Assembly: GCA_028714615.1 (NCBI GenBank)
Contig: JAQTMA010000112.1
Location: forward strand, 1 to 13,335
DNA: 13,335 bases
Direction of reading: 5' to 3'
From: Anaerolineaceae bacterium
GTDB taxonomy: Bacteria; Chloroflexota; Anaerolineae; Anaerolineales; Anaerolineaceae
Shown here: positions 1 through 6,094 of the stretch, in pieces
How positions within the stretch are numbered: position 1 is the stretch's first letter
How the letters are laid out: every line of letters starts with the position of its first letter
Position numbers and translations under genes: made by a program
The notes under the pieces: model-generated
The model's database searches: none
What the model was told of the DNA's origin: nothing
Seen by the model: the letters and a program-made list of their open reading frames with translations, nothing else

Positions 1-723
1 ATGGTTTCGATCAATGGCCACAGCCTGGTGACCGGGCATTCTTCCACACCGCTCGATGACTCCGTCCGTGATGGCGCAGGAGCATTCCGCCTGCAGTGGG
101 CGGGTGAGCCGGTCCAGGCTTTTGTGCCAGCCAACGGAGAGTTGGCTGGGTTCGTGGCTGCCAGGCAGGAGATCGCTTCTCAGCAATCCGGCTTGGAGAC
201 GCTGGCCGGCGCACTCTATCACCGCGTGAATCAGCAACATTCGGCCGGTAGAGGGCTCACCAGCACGCAAAGCTTGCCGTTTTTCACCACAAACGATGGC
301 TCTACCGCACCCAACCCGACCAATCTTCAAGTGAATAGCGACCTGGTGAAGGATGTCACGTTAATCGCCGCCGCCAGCGCCCCCGGCGCCCCCGGCGATG
401 GCAGTAACGCCCAGGCTCTGGCGGATGTCAGATCCGAATTGTTGCTCGGTGGAAATACCATCACCGCCAACCAATTCTACAACCAGCAAGTCACCCGTTT
501 CGGTTTGACCGTCCGGCGGGCAATCGCCAGCGCAAAAGATATGGGCCTCTCTCGGGATGCGCTGGCTACCCAGCGCGAATCCATCTCGGGGGTGAACCTG
601 GATGAAGAAGCTGCCAACTTGATGAAAGCCCAAAAAGCTTATCAGGCAGCCGTCCGGGTGATGAATGTGATGGACGAGTTGCTCGATCGTGTGATTAATC
701 AGATGGGATTAGCAGGCAGGTGA
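1..723 (+). CDS. flgK: Flagellar hook-associated protein 1 (FlgK), 3' part
   Basis: FlgK forms the junction between hook and filament and is exported by the flagellar type III system. The visible 240 residues are the C-terminal part. The last 45 residues carry the family signature SGVNLDEEAANLMKAQKAYQ followed by a helix ending in MDELLDRVINQMG, which is the D0 helix that packs in the hook core. The first residues (VSINGHSLVTG) match the middle of FlgK, not a start, so the ATG at base 1 is an internal Met and 200 or more residues lie upstream of the window. The stop TGA at 721-723 overlaps the ribosome binding site of flgL, so the two genes are probably translationally coupled. A short Ala/Pro/Gly stretch near residues 122-134 is the only low-complexity part. 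The assignment is certain; only the true start is unseen. Confidence 0.95.
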   Translation: MVSINGHSLVTGHSSTPLDDSVRDGAGAFRLQWAGEPVQAFVPANGELAGFVAARQEIASQQSGLETLAGALYHRVNQQHSAGRGLTSTQSLPFFTTNDGSTAPNPTNLQVNSDLVKDVTLIAAASAPGAPGDGSNAQALADVRSELLLGGNTITANQFYNQQVTRFGLTVRRAIASAKDMGLSRDALATQRESISGVNLDEEAANLMKAQKAYQAAVRVMNVMDELLDRVINQMGLAGR

Positions 724-728
724 GGTGA
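722..728 (+). promoter_or_regulatory. Ribosome binding site of flgL
   Basis: GAGGTGA, beginning inside the flgK stop codon and ending 3 bases before the GTG start. It decides for GTG at 732 and suggests coupling of flgL translation to flgK. Confidence 0.8.
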
Positions 729-731
729 CCC

Positions 732-1628
732 GTGCGTATTACCAACCGGATGATGTCGGAGCATGCCATCCAATCTATGAATCAGAACCTGGAAGCATTG
801 AGCACCCTCCAGGAACGGGTCACCTCTGGGAAACAGTACCAGCGTGTCTCCGATAACCCCAGCCTGGCCTCCCAGGCCATCTCGATCCGCTCGACCATAC
901 AAACCAACCAGGGCTATCTATCCGCTGCTCAAGATACAGATGCCTGGATGGGCGCCAGCGAGTCGGCTCTCGGGCAGATGAACGATCTTGTCATAAAAGC
1001 CATGACCCTGGTAAACCGCGGCCTCAACGATACCACGGATGCGGAAACCCGCAAAAATGCCATTGCCCCAGAAGTCGATCTGCTCCTCCAGCAGGCCATC
1101 GATCTTGCCAACACCACCCACCAGGGAAATTACATTTTTGCCGGATTTCAAGTGAATACCAAACCCTTTCAATTAACCACGGATGCACAAGGGAAGGACT
1201 CGATTCCTTGTTCCGGTCATAGTGGCGAGATGGTGCGCAGCTTGAGCCCTGGCCAATCCATGCTGGTGAACGTCCTCGGCGATTCGGCCTTCGACGAGAT
1301 CTTTAAAGGCTTGATTGCCGCCCGGGACGCACTGCTCACGAATGACCGGGATGCGCTCAGCCATCAATTAGGCAATTTAGACGCCGGAATGGATATCCTG
1401 GGTAAATATCACACCCAGAACGGAGCCCGCCAGCGTCAGGTTCAAACGCTTACCGAGAATTACGAGCAAATCCAATTGGGACTGCAATCGCTATTATCAT
1501 CGAAGGAAAACGTGAACGCGGCGGAGGCCATCTCTTTGCTGCGCAACCAGGAAATCACCTACCAGGCCGTCATCGCAGTAGCCCAGCGGGCTATCTCGAC
1601 CATGAGCCTCTTTGACATCTTGAATTAG
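732..1628 (+). CDS. flgL: Flagellar hook-associated protein 3 (FlgL)
   Basis: FlgL is the second hook-filament junction protein, placed between FlgK and flagellin. The protein has 298 residues, a normal length. The N-terminal helix begins MRITNRMMSEHAIQSMNQNL, with the flagellin-like RVSDNPSLASQA segment at about residues 38-49, and the C-terminal helix ends in ISTMSLFDILN. These two flagellin-type D0/D1 ends flank a variable centre. The start is GTG at 732: a GAGGTGA ribosome binding site at 722-728 lies just before it, and the residues that follow match the family N-terminus. The gene starts 8 bases after flgK and is followed 18 bases later by csrA, all on the same strand, so flgK-flgL-csrA is likely one transcript. 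The GTG start is the only unusual point. Confidence 0.96.
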   Translation: MRITNRMMSEHAIQSMNQNLEALSTLQERVTSGKQYQRVSDNPSLASQAISIRSTIQTNQGYLSAAQDTDAWMGASESALGQMNDLVIKAMTLVNRGLNDTTDAETRKNAIAPEVDLLLQQAIDLANTTHQGNYIFAGFQVNTKPFQLTTDAQGKDSIPCSGHSGEMVRSLSPGQSMLVNVLGDSAFDEIFKGLIAARDALLTNDRDALSHQLGNLDAGMDILGKYHTQNGARQRQVQTLTENYEQIQLGLQSLLSSKENVNAAEAISLLRNQEITYQAVIAVAQRAISTMSLFDILN

Positions 1629-1646
1629 AGCAACCGGGAATCGCTT

Positions 1647-1958
1647 ATGTTGGTTTTGGCCCGCAGACCGAATGAGAGCGTAAATATTGGGGATCAGGTG
1701 GTTGTCACTATCCTGGGGATTGAAGGGGATAAGGTCAAGTTGGGGATTTCCGCCCCCCTCGATATCAAGATCATGCGTACGGAAGTCTATACGGCTGTGC
1801 AAGACCAGTTCGTCATTCAGGCTCACCTGGCGGACGGCCCCGAACCCGCTTCATTTCACGACCTGCGGGTATTGTTGGCGAACCAACCGGGCGCCGTAAC
1901 GACTACTCCTGGCCCTCTTGAACCATCCGGCGCAGAGCCGCCTGCTCTGCCAAAATGA
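1647..1958 (+). CDS. csrA: Carbon storage regulator CsrA with long C-terminal extension
   Basis: CsrA is a small dimeric RNA-binding protein that binds GGA motifs in mRNA leaders; in Bacillus it represses flagellin translation and is antagonised by FliW. Residues 1-53 are a clear CsrA core: MLVLARRPNESVNIGD, then VVVTILGIEGDKVKLGISAP, then the RNA-contact segment IKIMRTEVY. L4 and R44, both important for RNA binding in Escherichia coli CsrA, are present, while the usual acidic residue at 45 is Thr, with Glu at 46. The family is usually 60-75 residues; this one has 103, with a Pro/Ala-rich tail after about residue 58. Its last 56 bases overlap the PilZ-like gene on the other strand. The ATG at 1647 has a modest GGGA at 1636-1639 upstream. 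No fliW lies between flgL and csrA, where Bacillus has it. Core assignment is firm; the role of the tail is unknown. Confidence 0.95.
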   Translation: MLVLARRPNESVNIGDQVVVTILGIEGDKVKLGISAPLDIKIMRTEVYTAVQDQFVIQAHLADGPEPASFHDLRVLLANQPGAVTTTPGPLEPSGAEPPALPK

Positions 1959-2247
1959 CCGAGAAGGGGATCCCCTTGACCAGGCTCAACGAAACCCGGT
2001 TACCCTGAACCCGTACGACCCTTCCGGATATCTGCAGCGTTTTCCCGCCCCCCAGTTGAATCGTTGCGCGCAATAGGTCCTCCGGGACGATCAACCGTTT
2101 CGGGTTAGCGAAACGCACCCCCATTTCACCCATGTCCAGGATCAGGAACTCCCTGCCGTTGATTCTCAGGATTGGATTTTTCCCGAGAGGGTAAGTGACC
2201 CGGAAGTAGGCTCTTCGTTGGGATGTGTCCATCGTGGGCTTGTCCAT
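1903..2247 (-). CDS. Small single-domain PilZ-like protein
   Basis: PilZ domains bind cyclic di-GMP and in flagellar contexts act as brakes or control motility. This protein has 114 residues and consists of little more than the domain. The first PilZ motif, RxxxR, is seen at R12-A-Y-F-R16. The second, D/NxSxxG, appears as D38-M-G-E-M-G43, with Gly in place of Ser, so nucleotide binding is not assured. The rest has alternating beta-strand-like segments and a basic, Gln-rich C-terminal helix. There is no N-terminal YcgR-type domain. Two starts are possible: ATG at 2247 or ATG at 2232 (five residues shorter); neither has a strong ribosome binding site. It is the last gene of the - strand run, 70 bases after flgE across a strong hairpin, and its 3' 56 bases are antisense to csrA. 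The fold assignment is good; a function in motility is inferred from context. Confidence 0.8.
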   Translation of the reverse strand: MDKPTMDTSQRRAYFRVTYPLGKNPILRINGREFLILDMGEMGVRFANPKRLIVPEDLLRATIQLGGGKTLQISGRVVRVQGNRVSLSLVKGIPFSVILAEQAALRRMVQEGQE

Positions 2248-2260
2248 TCGATATTCAGGC

Positions 2261-2302
2261 GGAGCTCACCCTACCGGTATTCTTTGCGGCAGGGTGGGCT
2301 CC
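2261..2302 (-). terminator. Strong intergenic hairpin between flgE and the PilZ-like gene
   Basis: Arms 2261-2276 and 2287-2302 pair over 16 positions in - strand RNA, with one C-A mismatch and one G-U wobble, around a 10-base loop. No U-run follows on either strand, so it is not a classical intrinsic terminator. It may be a pause or partial terminator, an mRNA-stabilising 3' structure for flgE, or a structure controlling translation of the PilZ-like gene, whose start lies 13 bases beyond it. The structure is clear; the role is open. Confidence 0.5.
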
Positions 2303-2317
2303 ACTCAAAGGGATCGA

Positions 2318-3559
2318 TTATCGCTTGAGATTGACCAGCTCCTGTAGGATTTCATCGGAGGTGCTGATGATCCGCGATGAGGCCTGAAAACCGCGTTGGG
2401 CCAGGATCATGTTGGTGAATTCCTGGGCCATATCCACATTCGAGGCTTCCAGGTACCCCGAAGCGATTTTCCCTCGCCCGCCTGTATCCGCCGCGCCGAT
2501 CTGAGGCTCCCCGGCATTCAAGCCGGCCTGGAACAGGTTGTGGCCGCTGCGCATCAGCCCCGTGGGGTTGGTAAAGCGCGCCAGAGCCAACTGCCCGATC
2601 TGTTGTTTCAGGCCGTTGGAATAGATCAGGTATACTTCCCCGGAATTTGGGGTGGCATACACGTCCGAGACGGAGCCGGCTGCCAATCCGTCCTGGCTGG
2701 TTGCCGATACGCTGGTATCGGCGGAGAGCTGGGTCAGCTTGCTCAGATCGATCGTGAACTGGGTAGCCGCCGCACCGTTAGCGCCGGCGACGCTCACATC
2801 GATCGGGTCAGAGGCTGCCGGATTGAACTGGCCATTTGCATCGAAGGCTAACCTCCCGGTTTCTCCGGCTGCGCTCCATGACCAGTGGCTAAGGCCATCG
2901 GATGGAACCGGGTCGGCCACGCGGGTGAAGGTAATCGGCACTTTCTGCGTTGCGCCCAGCGAATCGTTAATGGCAATCGTACTGTCTACCGTCAGGTCGC
3001 CCGCTTTGGTCCAAATCGGGGTGCTGGAGGACAGGTTTCCGCCTAACTGAGCGGTGGTGGTTGCCCGCGCCAGGGTCGCATCCAAAGGGATCGCAATGTC
3101 GCCGATTGGTTGGTTGGTGTCGATCTTCCCGGGGGTACGCTGCGTCCAACCCTGGATGCGCAGCCCGGTGGCGTTATTGACCAGGAAGCCGTTGGCGTCG
3201 ATCTCCAGCGACCCTTCCCGCGAATAGCGGCGATCGACCCCCTGGTCGTACACAAAGAACCCATCGCCCTGGATGGCCAGGTCGGTGTTGCGACCGGTGC
3301 CTTGCAGCATGCCTTGCGTGAACAGCGGGGAAATGTACCCCACCTGCACCCCCAGGCCGATCTGCGTCGGGTTGATGCCGCCCTGGTTACCGGTGGGAGC
3401 GGATCCAGGGCTCATGATCTGGGCAAACTGGTCCTGGAAAACGACCCGGCTGGCTTTGAAGCCGGTGGTGTTGGCATTCGCTAAATTGTCGGCGATGACG
3501 TCCAGGTAATTCTGATGCAAATTGAGCGAGCTGACGGCAGTAAACATTGAGCGTAACAT
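2318..3559 (-). CDS. flgE: Flagellar hook protein FlgE
   Basis: FlgE is the subunit of the flagellar hook, exported by the type III apparatus and assembled under the FlgD cap. With 413 residues it has a normal hook-protein length. Residues 1-47 begin MLRSMFTAVSSLNLHQNYLD and carry the rod/hook signature ADNLANANTTGFKASR at 23-38. The last 46 residues (GYLEASNVDMAQEFTNMI, then the ILQELVNLKR end) are the C-terminal D0 helix. The centre is a Gly/Ala/Ser/Thr-rich beta domain. There is no cysteine. A GTG nine codons upstream (3586) keeps the frame open, but ATG at 3559 is chosen because AGGAGA lies at 3567-3572 and MLRSMF is the family start. It follows the TIGR02530-type gene across a 66-base gap with a hairpin, and precedes the PilZ-like gene. 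Confidence 0.97.
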   Translation of the reverse strand: MLRSMFTAVSSLNLHQNYLDVIADNLANANTTGFKASRVVFQDQFAQIMSPGSAPTGNQGGINPTQIGLGVQVGYISPLFTQGMLQGTGRNTDLAIQGDGFFVYDQGVDRRYSREGSLEIDANGFLVNNATGLRIQGWTQRTPGKIDTNQPIGDIAIPLDATLARATTTAQLGGNLSSSTPIWTKAGDLTVDSTIAINDSLGATQKVPITFTRVADPVPSDGLSHWSWSAAGETGRLAFDANGQFNPAASDPIDVSVAGANGAAATQFTIDLSKLTQLSADTSVSATSQDGLAAGSVSDVYATPNSGEVYLIYSNGLKQQIGQLALARFTNPTGLMRSGHNLFQAGLNAGEPQIGAADTGGRGKIASGYLEASNVDMAQEFTNMILAQRGFQASSRIISTSDEILQELVNLKR

Positions 3560-3566
3560 GTTATTC

Positions 3567-3572
3567 TCTCCT
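3567..3572 (-). promoter_or_regulatory. Ribosome binding site of flgE
   Basis: AGGAGA seven bases before the ATG at 3559. It decides against the upstream in-frame GTG at 3586. Confidence 0.8.
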
Positions 3573-3583
3573 GAAGTTGAATG

Positions 3584-3614
3584 CACAGGCTTCCTCCAAG
3601 AGGGCCGGCCTGTG
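3584..3614 (-). promoter_or_regulatory. Hairpin in the flgE leader
   Basis: Outer arms CACAGGC (3584-3590) and GCCTGTG (3608-3614) are perfectly complementary. An inner CCTC/GAGG stem (3593-3596 with 3600-3603) closes a three-base loop, with a small asymmetric internal loop between the two stems. In - strand RNA the structure ends 11 bases before the flgE ribosome binding site and has GGAGG near its tip. There is no U-run, so a leader or translational element is more likely than a terminator. The structure is seen; the role is inferred. Confidence 0.45.
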
Positions 3615-3625
3615 TTGGTTTGTAT

Positions 3626-4048
3626 CTAGGCAGAATGGGTGGTTAAACATCCGGTCATCCCGGTTGCAGCGGGGTCGGCAAACACCACGCTATCGATTTT
3701 GGTAAATACTCCGTCCCCGTAACTTTGGGCGTCGACGGCGGTGATCACCAACCGCTGCGGCACGTTGACCAGGAAGGCCATGTCGTCCACCAGTACCAGG
3801 GATTCCTTCCCACCGCGCTTCCCGGCCTTGTCGACTGCGTTCGACAGTCGGTTTAAGCCATCGGGGGATAGCTCGATGTTGCGTTTCTCCAGGCGCATCT
3901 GCGCGTGGTTCGAGAAGCGGACGTTCTGCGCTTCCGCGAGGGTGGCTGCGAAGCTCTTCCCGCTGTCACCAGCGCTGGCGGGTTTGGGCGGCAGCGGTTG
4001 AGCGCTTCCACCACGTTGGACAGGCTGCATCCCGATCGCAGGACTCAT
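3626..4048 (-). CDS. TIGR02530-type flagellar operon protein
   Basis: This 140-residue protein belongs to the conserved flagellar operon family TIGR02530, found between flgD and flgE in many Gram-positive flagellar operons; its exact role is not known to me. The first 40 residues are a Pro/Gln/Ala-rich linker. From residue 45 comes the family pattern FSNHAQMRLEKRNIEL, then LNRLSNAVDKAGKRGGKES, then beta segments LVLVDDMAFLVNV and the KIDSVVF end. The reading frame stays open far upstream (to 4960) through flgD and fliK, but ATG at 4048 is the start: it overlaps the flgD stop as ATGA, has GGGAGG eight bases upstream, and yields a full-length family member. Coupling to flgD is therefore likely. 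The context suggests a role in hook assembly. Confidence 0.88.
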   Translation of the reverse strand: MSPAIGMQPVQRGGSAQPLPPKPASAGDSGKSFAATLAEAQNVRFSNHAQMRLEKRNIELSPDGLNRLSNAVDKAGKRGGKESLVLVDDMAFLVNVPQRLVITAVDAQSYGDGVFTKIDSVVFADPAATGMTGCLTTHSA

Positions 4049-4476
4049 GCTCCGCCTCCCTGGCTGATGCTCAATAGTGCGTCGATGGGATAGGCCCGCC
4101 CACCCAACACCACCTGTATCTGGCGATTCTCCAAATTCACCTCGCAGATCTTCCCTTCCAGCACGGAACCATCTCCCCGGTCGACCCGGGCTGTCTTTCC
4201 GATCAGACTGGCTGCGTAACTGAATTGGTTGCTTTTGGCCATCTCGTCCATGCGGGATTGGATGCCCTGCAAGGACTGCAGAGAGTTGAGTTGCGCGACC
4301 TGCCCCATCATATCTTTGTCCTGCATCGGGTCGAGCGGGTTTTGATTGCGCAGTTGGGCCATCAGCATCAGCATGAAATCGCTGTTGTTCAACCCAGCAA
4401 ATGCTTTTGGGGTCGTACTCGCCGTTTGGCCGGCGCTGTTGGCTTGAATTCCAGCCGTGGCACTCTTCACTTCCAT
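4045..4476 (-). CDS. flgD: Short hook-capping protein FlgD
   Basis: FlgD caps the growing hook and allows FlgE subunits to polymerise. The hallmark is FMLMLMAQLRNQNPLDPM at residues 34-51, followed by MMGQVAQLNSLQSLQ, which matches the conserved N-terminal FlgD domain. The protein is 143 residues, like the short Gram-positive form (Bacillus YlxG), and lacks the Ig-like and tudor-like region that makes enterobacterial FlgD about 230 residues. The remainder (residues 85-143) is a small beta-rich segment. Start ATG at 4476 has AAGGAGG upstream, the best ribosome binding site in the window. The stop overlaps the start of the next gene by four bases. It lies 27 bases after fliK, the common order. 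Confidence 0.95.
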   Translation of the reverse strand: MEVKSATAGIQANSAGQTASTTPKAFAGLNNSDFMLMLMAQLRNQNPLDPMQDKDMMGQVAQLNSLQSLQGIQSRMDEMAKSNQFSYAASLIGKTARVDRGDGSVLEGKICEVNLENRQIQVVLGGRAYPIDALLSISQGGGA

Positions 4477-4503
4477 AGCTTTTCCTCCTTCGTGTTGTTT
4501 GGT

Positions 4504-5682
4504 TTAGATCAAGTAGTCGATACTGGAAGCTTTCCGCATGGGGTGTGTCGCTAAAACCGGCTTCTGCATGCGGGCGGGTTCTGAAGCGCCCGCATGTTGA
4601 GCTGGGAGCGCCTCTCGCGGGGATTCGCCCGAGCCATGCCAGGATGGTTGTTCGCTCCCCACACCCAGGTTGGCCAACTGGATCCCGGCTTTCTCCACAA
4701 CCTGGCGTAGGTTTCCCAGGTGATCCGCCAACAGGCGACAGGTGACTGGCTGGTCGGCTGTCAGGGTGATCCTCAACCCTTGTGGATCGGAAGTCAGGTG
4801 CAACTGGATGCGCCCCAGCTCTGCGGGAGCGATCTGGATGTTCAGCGTGGTGCGGTTGTTGTGTACCAGGCTCTCTACCTGGCGGGTGATCTGTTCCACG
4901 AGGTCCACGACGTGACTGCTGGAGATTGGACCCGCTTTCAGGTTGATCTGCACCGGACAAGCCAGCTCTCCCGGAGCGATTCCGCTATCCTGTTCCCCGC
5001 CTGGTACGGCAGCCTGGGTTTCTGCCGGGGCAGCCTCGACCGCGCGTACCGGTTTCCCCACCGCGGGGGAGGCCGGCTCCCTGCCGGTCGCCGCCGCGAG
5101 TCTCGCAGTCTCGGGTGGTTTGCCATCCGTCCCCTGCGCGTCCAACTCCTCAAGCGGAGCCTCTGCCGGGCTGGGGGATGCACCGGCAGTTTGGGGAGCC
5201 GCCTTTCGCGCTGCGTCTCCACCGGCGGCCTCCACCGGGGAGGCGTCTACATCCGCTGCGACATCGGCAGGGGAAACCTGAGCGGCTGGCGCATCGAGCG
5301 CCAGGTGGGCGACTGTTCCCGAGGCTGGCTGGACGGGTTGCAGTTGGCCTCCACCGGTTGCGATAGTTGGCTCGCCGGACAGTCGGATGCCCCCGGTATC
5401 GGTCTGCCCTTTGGCTAACGGGCTCTCCCCGGGTTCACTCGCCAGCTCGCTCCCGGCTGCCTGGGCCGGGCTGGACTCCTGGACCGCAGGAGCCGAGCCG
5501 GAAAATTGGCTGGCAGCTTGGCTTCCACCGAGATTCTGTGCAGGTTCATCCTCCGCCTGGGCGCCGGCTTGCTTCAAGATGGCCTTGAAACGCATGGGGT
5601 CCCGGACTGAGGCGCGCCCGGAAGGCTTTGTTGGTTGGGCCGGTCCACCCTGGGTGCAGGGCAATGCGGGTAGGGGTTGCAC
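4504..5682 (-). CDS. fliK: Hook-length control protein FliK
   Basis: FliK is secreted during hook growth, measures hook length and switches the export gate from hook to filament substrates. The 392-residue protein has a long low-complexity N-terminal and central part (about residues 41-245, rich in Ala, Pro, Gly, Glu and Gln), then the conserved C-terminal domain from about 250 to 345 with the hallmark APAELGRIQLHL at 285-296 and LADHLGNLRQVVEKAGI at 318-334. The tail beyond 345 is variable. The start is GTG at 5682: GAGGT lies at 5690-5694, overlapping the flgB stop codon, so translation is probably coupled to flgB. MRFKAIL at residue 30 is an alternative start but has no better signal. The C-terminal match is clear, while the disordered middle is as expected for a ruler protein. 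Confidence 0.93.
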   Translation of the reverse strand: MQPLPALPCTQGGPAQPTKPSGRASVRDPMRFKAILKQAGAQAEDEPAQNLGGSQAASQFSGSAPAVQESSPAQAAGSELASEPGESPLAKGQTDTGGIRLSGEPTIATGGGQLQPVQPASGTVAHLALDAPAAQVSPADVAADVDASPVEAAGGDAARKAAPQTAGASPSPAEAPLEELDAQGTDGKPPETARLAAATGREPASPAVGKPVRAVEAAPAETQAAVPGGEQDSGIAPGELACPVQINLKAGPISSSHVVDLVEQITRQVESLVHNNRTTLNIQIAPAELGRIQLHLTSDPQGLRITLTADQPVTCRLLADHLGNLRQVVEKAGIQLANLGVGSEQPSWHGSGESPREALPAQHAGASEPARMQKPVLATHPMRKASSIDYLI

Positions 5683-5687
5683 TCGGT

Positions 5688-6092
5688 CTACCTCGATTCT
5701 GTGATCGCCTTCAATAGGAGCAGCTTCTTGCTGATCCCCTGGCTGAGGGCCTGGAACTGGATGCCGGTTTCGGTCATGTCCAGCAGCTCCGTATCGACGT
5801 CTACATTGTTTCCATCGGCCCGTGGGCTGCCTCCCATGCGGGCAGTTACCTGCCCTGCGGATGTGCTGACGTTCGCCGAGATGTGTCCTGCTTGGGTGGA
5901 AGCCAGGCGCATCCCGCCGCTTGAGTCCATCGCGTTGCGGATTGCCGTTTTGAAATCGATGGTCTGCGCCTGGTACCCGGGCGTGTCCACATTGGCCAGG
6001 TTGCGGCTGATCAGTTGCTGGCGCTGCGCAAGCCCGTCCAAAGCCAGACTGAGGGATTTGATTGAGCTATCGTTGAACAGAGAATCCACCAT
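5688..6092 (-). CDS. flgB: Proximal rod protein FlgB
   Basis: FlgB forms the proximal rod together with FlgC and FlgF above the MS ring. The 134-residue protein begins MVDSLFNDSSIKSLSLALDG, carries the rod signature SRNLANVDTPGYQAQTIDF at 29-47 and the FlgB-specific GNNVDVDTELLDM at 94-106, and ends in the helix ISKKLLLLKAITESR. ATG at 6092 is preferred over an in-frame ATG at 6107: GGAGCG lies at 6100-6105 before it, no ribosome binding site precedes 6107, and family members start MxxLF. It begins three bases after the transglycosylase stop and ends six bases before fliK. In most operons flgB precedes flgC-fliE; here it is some 6 kb away, downstream of fliJ and the transglycosylase gene. Confidence 0.94.
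   Translation of the reverse strand: MVDSLFNDSSIKSLSLALDGLAQRQQLISRNLANVDTPGYQAQTIDFKTAIRNAMDSSGGMRLASTQAGHISANVSTSAGQVTARMGGSPRADGNNVDVDTELLDMTETGIQFQALSQGISKKLLLLKAITESR
5690..5694 (-). promoter_or_regulatory. Ribosome binding site of fliK
   Basis: GAGGT on the - strand overlaps the first base of the flgB stop codon and lies seven bases before the GTG at 5682. It supports GTG as the start. Confidence 0.65.
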
Positions 6093-6094
6093 CG

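Noticed and set aside
366..402. Short GC-rich direct repeat (GCCCCCGGC units) in flgK
   Set aside because: It codes for an Ala/Pro/Gly linker in the variable part of FlgK and has only two units; ordinary composition.
1..723. Complete small protein starting at ATG 1
   Set aside because: The sequence after it matches an internal part of FlgK, so the gene continues beyond the window edge.
4049..4960. A 444-residue open frame on the - strand running through flgD and into fliK, in frame with the TIGR02530-type gene
   Set aside because: Only the last 140 residues match a family; the upstream part is the out-of-frame reading of flgD and fliK and is Arg/Pro-rich. The ATG at 4048 has a strong ribosome binding site and ATGA overlap.
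4720..5418. A 232-residue + strand frame antisense to fliK
   Set aside because: It lies opposite the low-complexity part of fliK, has no ribosome binding site or recognisable domain, and is explained by the GC-rich composition.
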